64,000 nt of DNA from NCBI GenBank assembly GCA_011634665.1, contig WAEK01000006.1:267001-331000 (forward strand), given 5' to 3'. The notes below the pieces were generated by a model that saw nothing but the letters and a program-made list of their open reading frames with translations, ran no database searches and was not told where the DNA came from. The position numbers and the translations under genes are program-made. Positions 33,098 to 46,035 of this stretch are shown in pieces. The stretch is from Mortierella sp. BCC40632. Its lineage: Eukaryota; Mortierellomycota; Mortierellomycetes; Mortierellales; Mortierellaceae. How positions within the stretch are numbered: the stretch's first letter is position 1; each line of letters opens with the position of its first letter.

Positions 33098-35154
33098 ATG
33101 CCTTCGACTTTTTTTCGTTGCTTTTCCCGTGAGACAGCAGTACTATCAGTAGATGACACACACCGCCGTCGCCGTCAGGTGTCTGAAAAGACCATCCGAG
33201 GGATTTCTCTCTTTGTAGGCATCTTGGTCATGATCCTCTCAGGGTCCCTCTTCTCCTTTGCTTCCTTCAGTACCGATATTAAGGCAAGGTTCCGATTTTC
33301 ATCCACACATGTCAACCTCCTTTCGGCAGCAGGCGATACCTCAATGTACATTGGGTTCCTGATCGTAGGTCCCATCTATGATCGGTTCCAGGAACGTCCT
33401 ACTTTATTGCTTGCCAGTGTCCTCACCTTTTTGGGCTATGGTGGTATGGTTCTCGCCTATTCTCATGCATGGGGTGGCCTAAGCTTCCTTGTGTTTCTCT
33501 ACTGTCTCGCCGGCATAGCTTCTACAGCAGGGTAAAGGGATACAGTCACTTCTTCTTTTTTTTTTTTTTTTTTTTTTCACTTATCTCAGAACACATCTGA
33601 CTTCCTTCCTTCTCATGCTTGATAATGTAAAATAGGTACCTTGCTGCCCTCGCTGCCAACATGTCCAACTTTCCAGCTTCGAGTTGTGGAACCGTTTCGG
33701 GAATTTTATTGGCATTCTTTGGACTTTCAGCGACTCTGTTTTCTCAGATCAAGACAAATCTTTTCTCAGGTGCAGGCGAAGTCCACCCCCATTCTGTTTC
33801 GACAGAATTGGCTGGATCTGAACCGGGATTCGATGATGGCATGGAAACTGCAATGGTGCACTTCAAAGGAACCAAGGCCACAGAACATTTTCTCTTGTTC
33901 TTAACCATCGTCACCACAAGTGTCTATGCTGTCGCAGCATTGTTCCTAGTCCGCGTCAAACCCAACTCTATCCAACCAAACAGCAATAATGACGATGAGA
34001 GTAAAAGTGTAGCCAAGGCCAAGGTTATTGAGGATGACAGGAGTCTATACCAGGACAAGATGAATGACTCGGAATGTACTCTGGGCATACAGACGAACTC
34101 TCCTGACCAAAATATTGGACCCTTGTCCCAGGGACAAGTCAGTAGTACAGCCTCTTCTACTTCTACCACCGATGTGACCACCGAAACGACCCCTTCCTCT
34201 GAGAAACCTGTGGATGGAAAATACAACCCATTCCTCATCTCAATCGAAATGACACCTCGACAACTTCTCACGGAGTCTACGTTTTGGTTTTTTGTCTTGG
34301 CTCAGTTGCTTCAGCAAGGCTTCTCCTATATCAATAACATTGACTCCATCCTCCATGCGGTTCTCGATGCATACCACCCTACACCAGAGACCAGCCGTGC
34401 CAATTTACCTCAAGCCGTGGCCCTGACGGGGCTTCATATCACGTTGATCTCACTCGGCAATTGCCTTGGCCGTTTGATCTCGGGTCTCGCCTCGGATTGG
34501 ACCTTGGCCCGGTACCGAGTCTCACGCTCCGTCTTTTTTCTCATCTCTGAGGTCTTTCTCCTCGTACCATTATTAATCATGTCCTTTTCCCAGGGCGTGG
34601 CTGTCTCTATGGGAGCCTTGATCGTGAGCTCGGGCATGATTGGACTCACCTATGGTGCCACCAGTGCACTCTTTGCCTCCATGACTCGCGATTTCTTTGG
34701 AGAGACTTATTATGGAACCAACTGTGGAATGGTCATGATCTTGAATGGTCTCAATCCTTTCCTCTCCAATCAAATCTACGGGGCCTTCTACGATCGTGCC
34801 ACCGAGGCTGCCGAAGCTGAGGCAAAAGTATCCGCGGCAGCAGCCTCGATGGCATCAGCCATATCTCTGGATAAGGAGGTACCTTCGCCTGCTAGCGTTG
34901 TCGACTCGATTGATAACACATGGAGTTCTAAGACACCCTTTTGGGACGGAGGCAACTCGCTGACCACGAATTCAGCACCTGAACATGAACAAGAGGCTTG
35001 TCTGGGGGGAAAGGCATGCTATGAACAAGGATTCCGAGTTGCCAGTGCACTTCAGTTGGCCTGTATTGTTGCAGCCACACTTCTCTTTTGGGTGCATATG
35101 AGAAAGGGCAAACAAATGGCTCGTTCTCATGCACGACAACTGGCAGTGTCATAG
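33098..35154 (+). CDS. Major facilitator superfamily transporter, MCH1/nodulin-like type
   Basis: Membrane transporter. Exons 33098-33531 and 33636-35154 (GG|GTAAAG ... AATAG|GTACC) give 650 residues. The N-terminal half shows about six hydrophobic segments: LFVGILVMILSGSLFSFASF, then MYIGFLIVGPIYDRF with the loop 2-3 MFS signature, then LLLASVLTFLGYGG. A long hydrophilic loop (residues about 280-360, Ser/Thr-rich) separates it from the C-terminal half, which continues to a final LACIVAATLLFWVHM helix. This arrangement fits fungal monocarboxylate-like MCH1 and nodulin-like carriers. The substrate is unknown. An Ala/Ser-rich loop near residue 540-570 is also hydrophilic. Confidence 0.85.
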
Positions 35155-35240
35155 TCGAACTCAATAAACAGTGAGCGATTGCTAGAGAGCCACGCCAATT
35201 TTTTTTTTATTTCGCTGATAATCACAGAGTTGGAGGATGG

Positions 35241-38200
35241 TCAAAGGTCTTGAGCAATTGACATTCTTTGGATGGTACTGAACTGCTCTGCGTTCTTCTT
35301 GATCCGGTAATAGTAGTCGGCATAGTCGGACAAACTCAGCATCTTCAAAAACTCTTCATCGTGAGTAATGATAATCAACTGGAAGTTACTCTGCTCCCGG
35401 TGACGTTCCACAATCCTAATAAAGATATTTGTGTTAATTAAAAAAGGTATATTGTGCATCCATCTTTTGGCGCCAAGAGGTTACAGAAAACAAACAAACG
35501 AACAAACAAAAAAAAAAACTTACGCTTTCAAGCTTTCTGCAAGTTGGGCAATGTTGGCATGATCAAGATTCGTTGTAGGTTCATCCAGGGCTAGAATGCC
35601 ACACGAGACTGAGAAAGATTCTGCCAGGGCAAGTCGGATGATGATCGAGGCAAGCACCTTTTGTCCTGCACTGCAGCGACCGCGCATGTCCATAGCTCGG
35701 CCGCGTTGGATCATGACCACTCTGTAGTTGTATGACTGGTTTGCCCTGGCTCCTTCTTGGTCAGATCGGATTTCAATCGTATCAATATCTATTATTCCGG
35801 AAAGAGTGAGAGTTGTTAGCAAAAGCTCAATCGACGACCAAAGACCGAGAGGAAAAAAAATGTAATTTGGACATACCCGTGCCACGATAGGTGTTGGTCC
35901 ACAATTCTTTGATACTCTTGTTAATCTCCTCCATCTTCATGGTATGGTAATCAACAATGGCGCTCTGCAATGCCTTGGAGTATTTTTCCAAGTCCTCCAG
36001 AGCCAGCTCAGTGGTCTACACGCACGAGGATAGCAGGTTCAACAGTCAAAAAGAAACAAGAGTTCGCATTGTAAGTAATAGATGAGGCACTGGCGCCATG
36101 CTCATAGGTGCTGGCAGCTGCATAGTCGTGATCAACTAAAGAGGGCTTTACCTTGCAGTTGATCAGATTTTCATGGTACTTCTGCACAACATCCTTGTAG
36201 TCGCTATCGAGTTCTTCTTCATACAGTCGTTTCTGGTCCTGAAGTTGCCGAAGTTCTCCTCCCAGTCCCGCCCTCTAGGTGATTCGTAAAGAGAAGGCAA
36301 TACAGTAGTATATTTGTAAGCATGGCCTTGATATTTCTATCCGATGCCTCCATTCATCTTTCCAAAAGATTCAGTGCCTACCTCGGCTGTCAGGTTCGAT
36401 TGTTTCTGGTTAAGTCGATTAAGTTGTCGAGAGTACGTCACCTGAGACTGGGCATCCTTCTTGGCCGACAACTCTGCAATTTTGACTTCTAATTCCTGCT
36501 GCTTGCTCTTGTATCGACGGTACCGCAGGTTGTCGTCAATGTTACGTTTCAAATTATTAAATTCGGAAGATTGTTGATGGAGTACTTGCATTTGCTTTTC
36601 GTATTCCCGGATATCGTTCGTATGCTGCTGAATCTCTTCGACATATCCATCAGTAACGGACTCTAGTTTGACCAACTCCGAAGCTGTGCTCCCGGAATCC
36701 ACCCTGTTCCCAATTTTTTTTTTTTAAAAAAAAAATAAGAATAATCAAGGTAATCAATGAGAGGAGTGAAATGTGTCCAACCGCCATCTCAGTAAAAAAA
36801 AAAAAAAAAAAGAGTGTGCTTACCGCTCAATATCCTTGTTATACATTTGTACTTTGTCCAGATTTTTTTGGAATTCGGTTACAACTTGTTGAGCCGAGTG
36901 CTCTTTTGCTTGACCCTCCTGCATCACCTGCCGCAATTGTACTTGTAGTCTGTTCAGCTCCGGTGCTACTGATTCGCTCTCTCGCTCATGCTGTTCAATC
37001 TCTTCTGTTAGTGTCTGGATCGTGGTTTCCATTTCAGCAATCTGATCCACTACTTGTGCCTTAAGTTTCAATTGGTGCGAAAGTAGGTTGTATTTTTCCC
37101 GCAGCGATCGAATCACTTGCTCTTTCTTCTGGATCTCGGTCGTTGTCTGAGAGATGTCTTGCTGAAGTTGGCTCAGGTCTCGGCGTGCAGTTTGGACCTT
37201 GAGTTTCACAGCGGAATGCTGCGCTTGGATCTCTTCAGTAGATTGAGTAGAGCCAGCATAAATGAGTTCTGTCTCAAGCTCCTTGATGACAACCTGGTCT
37301 CGGTTATTTTCTTGACACAGACCAGTTATCTCTTTTGCAATTGAGAGTAGTTTTCGCAAATCTTCGAGCTCTGACAAAAGTGCCGTGGACTCGACATCGG
37401 TCTACGACAATGATAGTTCAACATTGTGTTAGGTTGGAACCCCAGTAACAGACGAGTTGGCACAGGTCCCGTAGAAAAGTACTCAGATCAGCGAAACATA
37501 CCTCCTTTAGAGCGGTGACTTGTGAGGCCTTTTTAGTTTCCAGCTCCTTCAACTGCTTATCGAGCGTGGGGATTTCGTCCGCCTTGAGTCGCTCGATAGA
37601 ATCCCATGTTGATTTGAGGGACCTCAGATGAATAACGGTCTTTTCCAGGGCGTCCAACTCTTGCTCGTCATCATTTTCAGCCTTTTCCATCAGACGGCGA
37701 AGCTATTTGATTGAGGATAGGAGGGGAGGCAGGGTTAAACTCCATTCGTATCTTGGACGCATATCCATACCAAGTATGTCTCATTTAAATACTAAGCAAT
37801 GCAATATACCTTGGAAGTAAATTGGGTTTCCTGACTTGAGTCAAAACCACGCGAACAGAGAGGACAGCCGTGCTTCTTTGATGCCAGATCAATAAAGCGG
37901 CCATACATTGAGCTCATTGTCTTCATATCATGTACTTGTCTATGACCAGGAAAGGATAAATAAAGGAGAGCAATCGGCGTTATTTGTAAGCAGCGCTCAG
38001 CACTGAGAGGCAGGTTCAAAGTCACACTAGGACCTACTCTCTTAGCTCTTCCAGTGCTTCTTCTTTGGCCGTCAAAACTTCTGGTAGTGGGTTATCATCG
38101 CACTCTAACCGTATTTCCTTGAGACCATCTATCCGATAGGGAATTTGTAGGTAAGCTACTAGCTCAAACAAGATATCAAGGACAAACGTTCAATATGGAT

Positions 38201-40706
38201 GATCTATACCTGAAATGGTTTTGCGATGCTTGGAGAGTTGAGATTTTACACTCTCTATCTGAAATTCCAGACTTGAAATCTCACGCTTGAGGTTGTCAAC
38301 GGCCTCTTTGGATAGGTTAGAATTTGCTTCCTTCTCTTTCAAGACAGGGCCCATATTCACTTCCAAAGTATCTGGGAATGGATCTTGCTTGAGTGCAGCC
38401 CGGAACTGTTTAGAGTTTTGTGGTTTTTTTTTTTTTTTTGGTAGGTAGTTAGTAGTAGAGGTAATAGCAATACGATTTGAATGATTGAGTAACACGAGAT
38501 TAAAAACAGACAGGCTAGTTGTCAGATAATAGAGACCAATAGATTTCACAAGCACTTACAGCTCTTGGATTTGTGACTGGCGCTGTTGGAAGTTGCCCTT
38601 GAGCATAGTAAGCTTAGCCTGGAGCTCTGCATTCTTGATCTGAGCAGTGCTTTGTTCACTGAGCTTTGAAAGTTCACTCTCAAAGGCCTCGATATCGGCC
38701 ATTTTGGATCGCTTTTGTGATTCCAGAGACTCCAGGCTAGGTTCGCTAGACTTGAAGCTATCGAGAGCCTTCTCCTATAGAATGAAGACGTGAAGCGTGG
38801 TGTGTTCTCTCAGCAGGCATCCAATGCAATAGTTGTTCATGGCAAAAGAAAAGAGAAAAGGTCGAGTTACCTGTTCTTCCAGCATTCCTTCTGTTGACTG
38901 AGCCTCCAACTCTATAGACTTGTACTTTGACAACTCTGAATTGTACTGTCGCAATTTCCCTTGAGCCGAGGATATAGCTGTCTTGTTTTTGGCCTTTACT
39001 GAGGAAGAAATATCTACCATTGCTCTTTTGTCCGCCAACTCGGACTGAATTTTTTGTTCTCCCTGTCGGTTTACACTCTTGATTTGTTCCATATCCGTTA
39101 CCTTCTGCTGTAGGGTCATCTCCAGTTTGTTGATAAAGCGCTGTACATCTCGGCTCGTCAGCCGCTGTGAATCAAATCGTTCGAATTGGTATTGTTGGGC
39201 AAGTTCGTTCACTATGAGGTCCCGCTCGGCTTGTTTCTTTTCATTGCTCTCTAGAAGTGCTTTAAGCTGGCCGATTGTCAGTTGGTTATTATGGACGGAT
39301 GTCTGAAGGTTGGCGATGGCACTTGAAGCCTTCGATTTTGAACGCTCTAGCTTGATCTTCTCTTGGTCTGCTGTATTCAGGCTAAGGTCATGCTTGAACA
39401 GCATCTCCTGTAGCTCTGCTTCCGACTCTGAGTATAAAGTAAACGTCCCATCTGATTCGCGAATATTGGCCTGAGTTGACTTGAGTTCAAGTTCAAGTGA
39501 ATACAAGGCTGAATCAACCGCTTGAGCCTCCTTAGTTTTGGCCATCAGTAGACTGATATCTTCAGTACATTTTTGAATCTCGAGATCCAGTTGCTCGATC
39601 CTATCTTGGCATTGGGCCGAGTTGTCGACATTTTTTTCTAAAGCTTCGCGGACCTAATAGGGAGTAGAATCAGGGTCCACTGTTTAAGTACCTGTGTCCA
39701 TTGCACGTCGTTTGACTTGCATGAGATAGTTTCATCCTGCTGGTACCTTCTCCGCTTTGTCCTTGTTCCGTCGTAAGAATTCCAGATTTGAAAACATGAC
39801 TTTGAGGTCAACGGCCTTTTCTTTTCGAATGGACTTGATGGATTCGAGGACGCTGGTGTACCTACAAGTTTTTAAGAGGGGTCGAGGATGAGAACTGAAT
39901 GTCCTATCCCAGGAAGTCAGGATATACAGAGAAAAAAAAATAGGTAGCTGGAACTCACTTTGTTGAAGCGAAAATCTCGTCAAATCTCTTTTTGAGTGCT
40001 GAGGGCTCAGAGAGAGGCCAACTCGACTCTTCCTGATGACAAAAGATGACATTATCCAAGATGGCTCGCGACACGCCCAAAAGTCGTGGAATATCTGTAT
40101 CGATTTCTGAACATTTTGAGCTAACACTAACGAGTTCTCCTGTAGCTGGGTCGAGCGTGGACAAGACGTTCTCGAGCGTCTTTTGCGTATAGGTTGTTTT
40201 TTTGACCGTGACGGAAAGCGAACGCGTTACAGTCATGATCTGGTTATTGACACTCCTGAATCTCAGTCGAACTTGAGCCTTGACGCTCGGACTATCGCTC
40301 ATCTAAATGGGAGGGTGCAGAAGGAAATCAGTCTTCCAGTTACAGTACATGGTAATATAGGCTGGATGTTGTATAAGGAGACATACTCTTGGGTCATTCA
40401 CAAAGGCGCCACCTTTGGTGTTTGGAGGAGTTTCGCCCGTTGTGGCATATTTCAAGCACTCGATAATTGTTGTCTTTCCTGATCCGTTGTGGCCAGTGAT
40501 AAGGGTCAGTGGTGATAGAAAGGTGAGTGTCGCCGCGTCTCCCGACTCGGACTCGAAGGAGCGAATACCCCTGATGAGTAACTATGGATGGAAAAGAACG
40601 GTGGTCAGTGAACATGGTCTTCCCGGCATGTGAAAGGAGCCACCGAGACAGGCTGCTGACCAAGGGGAGGATGCTGGTCTGATCTTACCTTGTCAATCGA
40701 GGACAT
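35241..40706 (-). CDS. RAD50: DNA double-strand-break repair protein RAD50 (multi-exon)
   Basis: ABC-type ATPase and SMC-like subunit of the MRN/MRX complex. The ATG at 40706 opens a six-codon exon (40706-40689); the next are 40581-40387, 40302-39959, 39861-39747, 39653-38871 and 38774-38560, followed by about ten more small exons. Visible hallmarks: Walker [10 protein letters not shown] at about 40490, the CHQEES Q-loop region at about 40045, long coiled coils on both sides, zinc hook CPLC at about 37860, and Walker [13 protein letters not shown] at about 35590. The D-loop and switch His follow in ITHDEEF at about 35370. The end [10 protein letters not shown] is followed by a stop at 35241. 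The exon junction near 38420 could not be phased; a small alternative exon or an indel may lie there. Confidence 0.93.
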
Positions 40707-40844
40707 TGTTCCGGATGAGGAGGCAACTGGCAAAGAAACTGGAGTCAACAGGCAATGACCTTGCCACCGCCACCATTTTTTTTGTCTTCTCCCGTTGGAC
40801 TGTCTTTCTGGTTGCCAACCATCTATACTGTAGGCCAGTGGAAC

Positions 40845-41245
40845 ATCTTTTCCATGAGAACCCACTTTCCGTGAGAAATGTTCTCTTTTCCATGAGAGTC
40901 TAGTCTTTCAATGGGAGGCACGCCTCGAGATATCGTTTTAAAGCAAGGGTTGAGATCCATGGGTGATGTCCCATGAGAGGCGTGCCTTTCCGTGAAATGT
41001 TGGCTCTTTCCATGGGAGGAATGTCCTCCCCGTTGGAAGCGAAGGTGCGTTTAAGAAGCGCTCTTCCATGAGGATGAAAGTCTTTGCATGAGAAGAGTTC
41101 TCTTCCATAAGAAGCGCTCTGTGCATGGAAGAGTGACCATTTCCATGAGGGGGTCGCCATTTCCATGAGAGAGCCACTATTTCCATGAGAGACACCATTT
41201 CCATGAGGGGGTCACCATTTCCATGAGAGGGTAGCCATTTTTGTT
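40845..41245. repeat. Degenerate TTTCCATGAGAG-type minisatellite
   Basis: Irregular copies of a TTTCCATGAGA(G/C) motif at about 15-40 bp spacing, regular at the right end. It is related in sequence to the array at 43035-43575. It begins about 140 bp beyond the RAD50 start codon. Confidence 0.75.
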
Positions 41246-41339
41246 TGGCTGCACACCAACCCTCGAGCCAACACATCTGAGGTAGTCATGATAACCAAGG
41301 CAAAGAATTTCTCCAGTCCTCGCTCAAGGTTTTGTTGGT

Positions 41340-42715
41340 GAGATGCGGCCATGGAGAGACGATATCCTGGCTGCAGTTTGACGCGTTGATTCTTTCTCCA
41401 ATTGAGCAGTATCAGAGGCCTTTCTTCTCCTGAGGTGTTCATTCTGCAAGCCGACTTGGAGTCCTTCCGTTGGTCTCTTGCTTTTGCTACTTTGCCCCCA
41501 GGAAAGCATCTGATTCGCCACCTGTTTCTCGAGCTCCCAGTTGTTCCAACCAAAAACAATAGGGAGCTGGAGGAGCAAGAGGATGAGTCGCCCTGAGTTC
41601 CGTTAGAGGAACGCGGTCAACAACCGCCGTGGAGCCTTAGTATCCTGGATGATGAACAGTACAGGACTCCTCCTGATCAAACCAGGCTACGCCAGCCTGG
41701 CTTCATCGACTTGATCCGTTCGATTGGATCAGACGAAGATTCTGTTCAGACTACACTTCGATAATCACATGAACCGCCTCTTAATAAATGAAGAGTTGGC
41801 AGGAAAAAAAAAAAAAAAACTCTCTTACTTCCACTGGGCTCCAGCCAGGCATCTCATTTACTCATCAGTCCCTGCTGTATAATGACAAACCCCATAACCA
41901 AAACAGTCGCAACGAATACCACAGACGATAAAGATGCAGTCCATACCTCTCACACCACCGACAGCATGGGATGCATTCAAACTACAGGAGCTCAAGGTGC
42001 AACGGGCAAAATTGCACCCTCTGTCCCACAGGCAACCACTCGCATGGCAGTCAATTCTTACTCTTGGTCAGATCATGACTTTGTCCTTCTCAGGGCATGT
42101 CAGAGAATGAATGGATCCGATTTAAATCGGCTGACACTATTGAGATGAGCGGGAACGCTATTACCGCCTTGGTACCGTCAAGTCAGGTGGAGGATCAGCC
42201 TTCTGGTGCATGGAGTGCTATCGACAACCTTCCAACTCCCAAAAAGAGCTGTGGAAATACAGCCCTTTTGTATAGTAGAAGTACGAGTCTAAAAGGGAGT
42301 CAGAGGAGATGTTTTTACGCGGTTTGCTGCTGGTCTGCAGCTGGCCTACCGAGTCCTCTAGGTGGGCATCTCAGGGACAGAATTTGCTGTCTTCAACAAA
42401 ATGGAAGGAGCGGGTGGGCCAGCTTACACTGGAGCTGGTTTGTTCCGTTTTATTGCTGCTGTTCAAGTCGAAGCAAGGCTCTGCCCCAGAACCTCCGGTC
42501 AGGACGGTGGAGCAATCTCGAGAGTGTTGCAAGGAAATGGGGGTGGGGGGTGGAGTGGGGTGAAATGCTCCAATACTTTAACGACATCATGATGCTCTAT
42601 TATACAGACCAGGAGTCCCTAACAATTTTTGGAGGCAAGTAGCTCAACGTGGTTCTTGAAAAGATAGCGAGGGCGTTGTAAACTACAATTACTACGGTCA
42701 ACCAAAGAGTAGAGT
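41340..42715 (+). pseudogene. Broken copy of the two-finger zinc protein gene
   Basis: Shares flanking sequence with the intact gene downstream (41340-41380 matches 43985-44030). Its coding remains match the intact protein in order: RACQ..GSD.NRL near 42090, AITALVPSSQVEDQPSGAW near 42160-42215, and NKMEG..GPAYTGAGLFRFIA near 42400-42455. A tail follows that corresponds to the DIMMLYYTDQESLTI segment (42590-42640). The zinc fingers are absent and about 800 bp of the middle is deleted. The pieces lie in different frames. Confidence 0.75.
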
Positions 42716-43034
42716 AGCTTGTTTCATAAGTTCATAAGTCAACAAGTATTTGGTTGTGTGCATGTTTAGTTCGGTGCTTGTACTCTATTCGAATAAACCT
42801 TGCTCATGGTCATAGAAAACCCTCTTACCGCTTGGTACTTTTCACTTCATTTGTCCATTCATGCCACCTACCAGGCTCAGAGGAATGAAGGGTTCAACGC
42901 ATAAAGGGGGAGAGGAAAAAAAAAAAGTGGCAGCACCCCTTTTACAAACTCTTCGTTGATATGAGCAACCACAACGTCCCAACCCCAGTCGAATGCGGAC
43001 CCGAAACAAGGGATTAGGCGGATTACTCTTGTGA

Positions 43035-43575
43035 GAGTGGCCTTTTCCATGAGGGAGTGACCTTTTCCATGAGGGAGTGACCTTTTCCATGAGGGGGAGG
43101 CCATTCCATGAGGGAGAGACCATTTCCATGAGGGAGGGAGAGGCCATGAGGGGGGAGGCCATTTCCATGAGGGAGGGAGACCACCATTTGAGGGGGGGAG
43201 ACCACCATGGAGGGGGAGAGGCCATGAGGGGGGGGAGGCCATTTCCATGAGGGGGAGTGACCTTTTCCATGAGGGGAGTGACCAGCCCATGAGGGGAGAA
43301 CCATTTCCATGAGGGAGGGCCATTTCCATGAGGGAGAGACCGGCCCATGGGGGAGGCCATGGGGGGAGGCCATTTCCATGAGGGAGAGACCATTTCCATG
43401 AGGGGAGTGACCTTTTCCATGAGGGAGTGACCTTTTCCATGAGGGAGAGACCATTTCCATGAGGGAGAGGCCATTTCCATGAGGGAGAGGCCATGAGGGG
43501 GAGGCCATTTCCATGAGGGAGAGACCATTTCCATGAGGGAGTGACCTTTTCCATGAGGGGGAGGCCATTTTGGGC
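43035..43575. repeat. 20-bp minisatellite (CCATTTCCATGAGGGAGAGG class)
   Basis: About 25 units with a basic 20-bp period, in two main variants (CCTTTTCCATGAGGGAGTGA and CCATTTCCATGAGGGAGAGG), plus some shortened units. Because 20 is not divisible by three and the unit lacks stops on the minus strand, all three minus frames are open over several hundred codons. Confidence 0.9.
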
Positions 43576-44178
43576 ACCGGTACACTCCCAGATAAAACTT
43601 TTTGTAAACACGATGGAAGCTCTTGCAATGCGAGAATATGCATTGCGCACCGAATACCATTGGCACTCAATTGTCGATTCAAACTCTTTGGTCTGATGAG
43701 AATACTCAACGTCTATTTGGAAACTTCGCAGAGGACACGTGTGTAGAAGGTTTGGAATGGGCAATCAGGGGGCGTAAAATTGACGGAGGAGTTTGACTCT
43801 CAGGGTGTCAAATAATTGAGACGAAGGAAGATGGCTGTCAGTGATTTGGCGGTCTTGACTCTTGAACTGATAAATGAAACGCTAAAGACTTACAACTCAG
43901 ACTCAGGGGCGTTGTTTACGAGGGTGCAGGGACAAAGGTACCTGGGCATTGCTTTTAGCCATTGTCGGTTTCCATGAGGTACGGCCAAGTGGAGATGATA
44001 TCCTGGCTGCAATTTGCCGTGTTGCCTCTTTTTCCTTGGTATGCTGAGAGGGAATAGGAGGCTTTTTTTTTTTTTTTTTTTTTTTTTCATTCTGCACGAA
44101 TCTCCTCCAGGCGACCTTCGGACTTTGTCGTCTCTTGCTTTGCAACCTTGTTTCAGGAGAGCATCAGATCATCAAGCA

Positions 44179-46035
44179 ATGGAAGACCTGGAAACTATTC
44201 GATGTCGTCAATGTCCGATGACCTTTGCTTCAACGAAGCAGATGCAGGGACACTGGTACGACCGCCATCAGCAATCCTGCCAGTCCACCTTTTCATACAA
44301 TGGAGCAAAGGCTACGGTTCAATTGCGAAGGCAGCAAGATGAAGCAAACATGTTTTACTGTCCTGCATGCAATCTCAGCACTCCAACAAAATCTGCGATT
44401 CTCAAGCATGTGAAGTTGACGCCATCATGTTGCCAGACCATCATTTCAACCACCAAACCCAAAGCTGAAGAGAGTGGTGTCGCCACTACGAAGCCCGCAG
44501 CCTCAACAGACATCGAGGATGCAGCGAATACCCCAGAGGATTCAGATTCAGTTCGTACCTCAGATGTCACAGAGAGCACGGATTCCATTCAGACTGCCGG
44601 GGTTCAAGGCGCGACAGGCAATAGAACGGTAACTCCGCCCTCCGTCCCACTGACAGCCGTCAGTACAGCAGCCCGTTCTTCCGACCCTTGGCCAGACTAT
44701 GACCTTGCTCTTCTTAGGGCATGTCAGAGTGTAGGTGGATCGGATTCAAATCGACTAGCACTGTTAGCGCTCATGAATGGGGGAAGATACTCTCCTGTCA
44801 ATTTACTTGGGACGAATGGGAACGTAATTACCGCTCTGGCACCGTCAAGTCAGGTAGAAGACCAGTCTTCCGGTGCATGGAATACTATCGCCAACCTTCC
44901 AACCCCCAATAAGCGCAAGTGGGATGTTCGAGACAGTTGCACAAACTGTACACCACTTCCTGCTCCCGGTTTAGAGGATTTATGGTCCAGATCACGGCAT
45001 CGTTTCTTACAAGATAGGTCGTTTGTCGAGTTGCCCGAGGATGTTCGTCTCACTATTGACAAGGACTGGACTCTCAATCCTCAGATGATTTACGCATTCG
45101 CTCAATATTTTGCGGGTGCAATCCTATTTAATACACGGAACGGAGAAGCTGTGATCCTGAACACAGTCGAGGCCTATGCCAGAACACATTGGAGTGATGT
45201 TCATCAAGAGCCATTCAGAACTAATAAAGGACTTGCATTAGAGACATCGCTCCCAGGTGTCAAAGCCAACGATCGATACGAGGGCTTTCGACCACTCACC
45301 CTAAAAACCCCCGACGGATACAGACTTGTAGTAGGAACGGCTCCTGCAAATATTCTTGTGACCTCTTCTTTGCGCCTGGATAGCAGTAACCCCGGAGGAG
45401 ACTTTTGCTCTGTAGGTGGAACAACGCACACTTTTATCATCAACACCCTCGACGAGTCTCGTGCAGTCAGGATATACTTGGACAAAAAAAGTATTGAGAA
45501 GGCTGAATATATTGCGTCGGAATCCAAAAGTTGGTATTGTAACGAGCGGTCAATCGTCTATTCACTCCGCCAGCTGAAGAGCAAGTTTCATGAAGAGTCC
45601 ACGTATCTATTCAGCAGGGCGACCGGTCCGTTGACACAGCTCCATGCCTTTATGCCATACACAGTTTTTACTGTCTTCGACAAAATGGAAGGGACGAGTG
45701 GGTCTGCTTACGCTGGAGCTAGTTTATTCAGGTTTATTGCGGATGCAATGCTGTTGTTCAAGTCAAAGCGAATTCCCGCTCCAGTGCTCCCAATGAAGAC
45801 GGTGGAAAAATTTCGAGACAGCTGCAAGGAAAAAGGAGGAGAAATGCTCAAATATTTCGACGAAATCATGATACTCTACACTGCGGATCAGGAACCCCTG
45901 ACAATTCTCGGAAACAAGCAGCTTAACACGGTTCTCGAAAAGATTGCAAGGGCATTATCAACTACAATTACCACCGCCAATCAAAGAGTAGCTTGTTTCA
46001 TAAGTCAGCAAGCATTTGGCAGCGAGGATGTTTAG
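44179..46035 (+). CDS. Two-zinc-finger protein of unknown family, 618 aa
   Basis: No named family recognised. Start at ATG 44179, because the finger begins right after it; the open frame upstream runs through a poly-T tract. The first finger is RCRQCPMTFASTKQMQGHWYD (C-x2-C...H-x4-H type). A second Cys/His cluster (FYCPACNLS...LKHV...SCC) lies at residues about 60-85. A Thr/Ser/Ala/Glu-rich linker to residue 170 leads to a folded region to the end, with Trp/Tyr-rich segments, CTNCTP near 260, and helices TVEKFRDSCKEKGGEMLKYFDEIM and QLNTVLEKIARAL. It is intact, while its neighbour at 41340-42715 is broken, so this is a duplicating family. DNA binding is inference from the fingers. A transposon-derived origin is possible. 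Confidence 0.75.
   Translation: MEDLETIRCRQCPMTFASTKQMQGHWYDRHQQSCQSTFSYNGAKATVQLRRQQDEANMFYCPACNLSTPTKSAILKHVKLTPSCCQTIISTTKPKAEESGVATTKPAASTDIEDAANTPEDSDSVRTSDVTESTDSIQTAGVQGATGNRTVTPPSVPLTAVSTAARSSDPWPDYDLALLRACQSVGGSDSNRLALLALMNGGRYSPVNLLGTNGNVITALAPSSQVEDQSSGAWNTIANLPTPNKRKWDVRDSCTNCTPLPAPGLEDLWSRSRHRFLQDRSFVELPEDVRLTIDKDWTLNPQMIYAFAQYFAGAILFNTRNGEAVILNTVEAYARTHWSDVHQEPFRTNKGLALETSLPGVKANDRYEGFRPLTLKTPDGYRLVVGTAPANILVTSSLRLDSSNPGGDFCSVGGTTHTFIINTLDESRAVRIYLDKKSIEKAEYIASESKSWYCNERSIVYSLRQLKSKFHEESTYLFSRATGPLTQLHAFMPYTVFTVFDKMEGTSGSAYAGASLFRFIADAMLLFKSKRIPAPVLPMKTVEKFRDSCKEKGGEMLKYFDEIMILYTADQEPLTILGNKQLNTVLEKIARALSTTITTANQRVACFISQQAFGSEDV

Noticed and set aside
42842..43764. Three overlapping minus-strand open frames rich in Trp/Lys/Pro/His
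   Set aside because: They are translations of a 20-bp minisatellite in all three frames.
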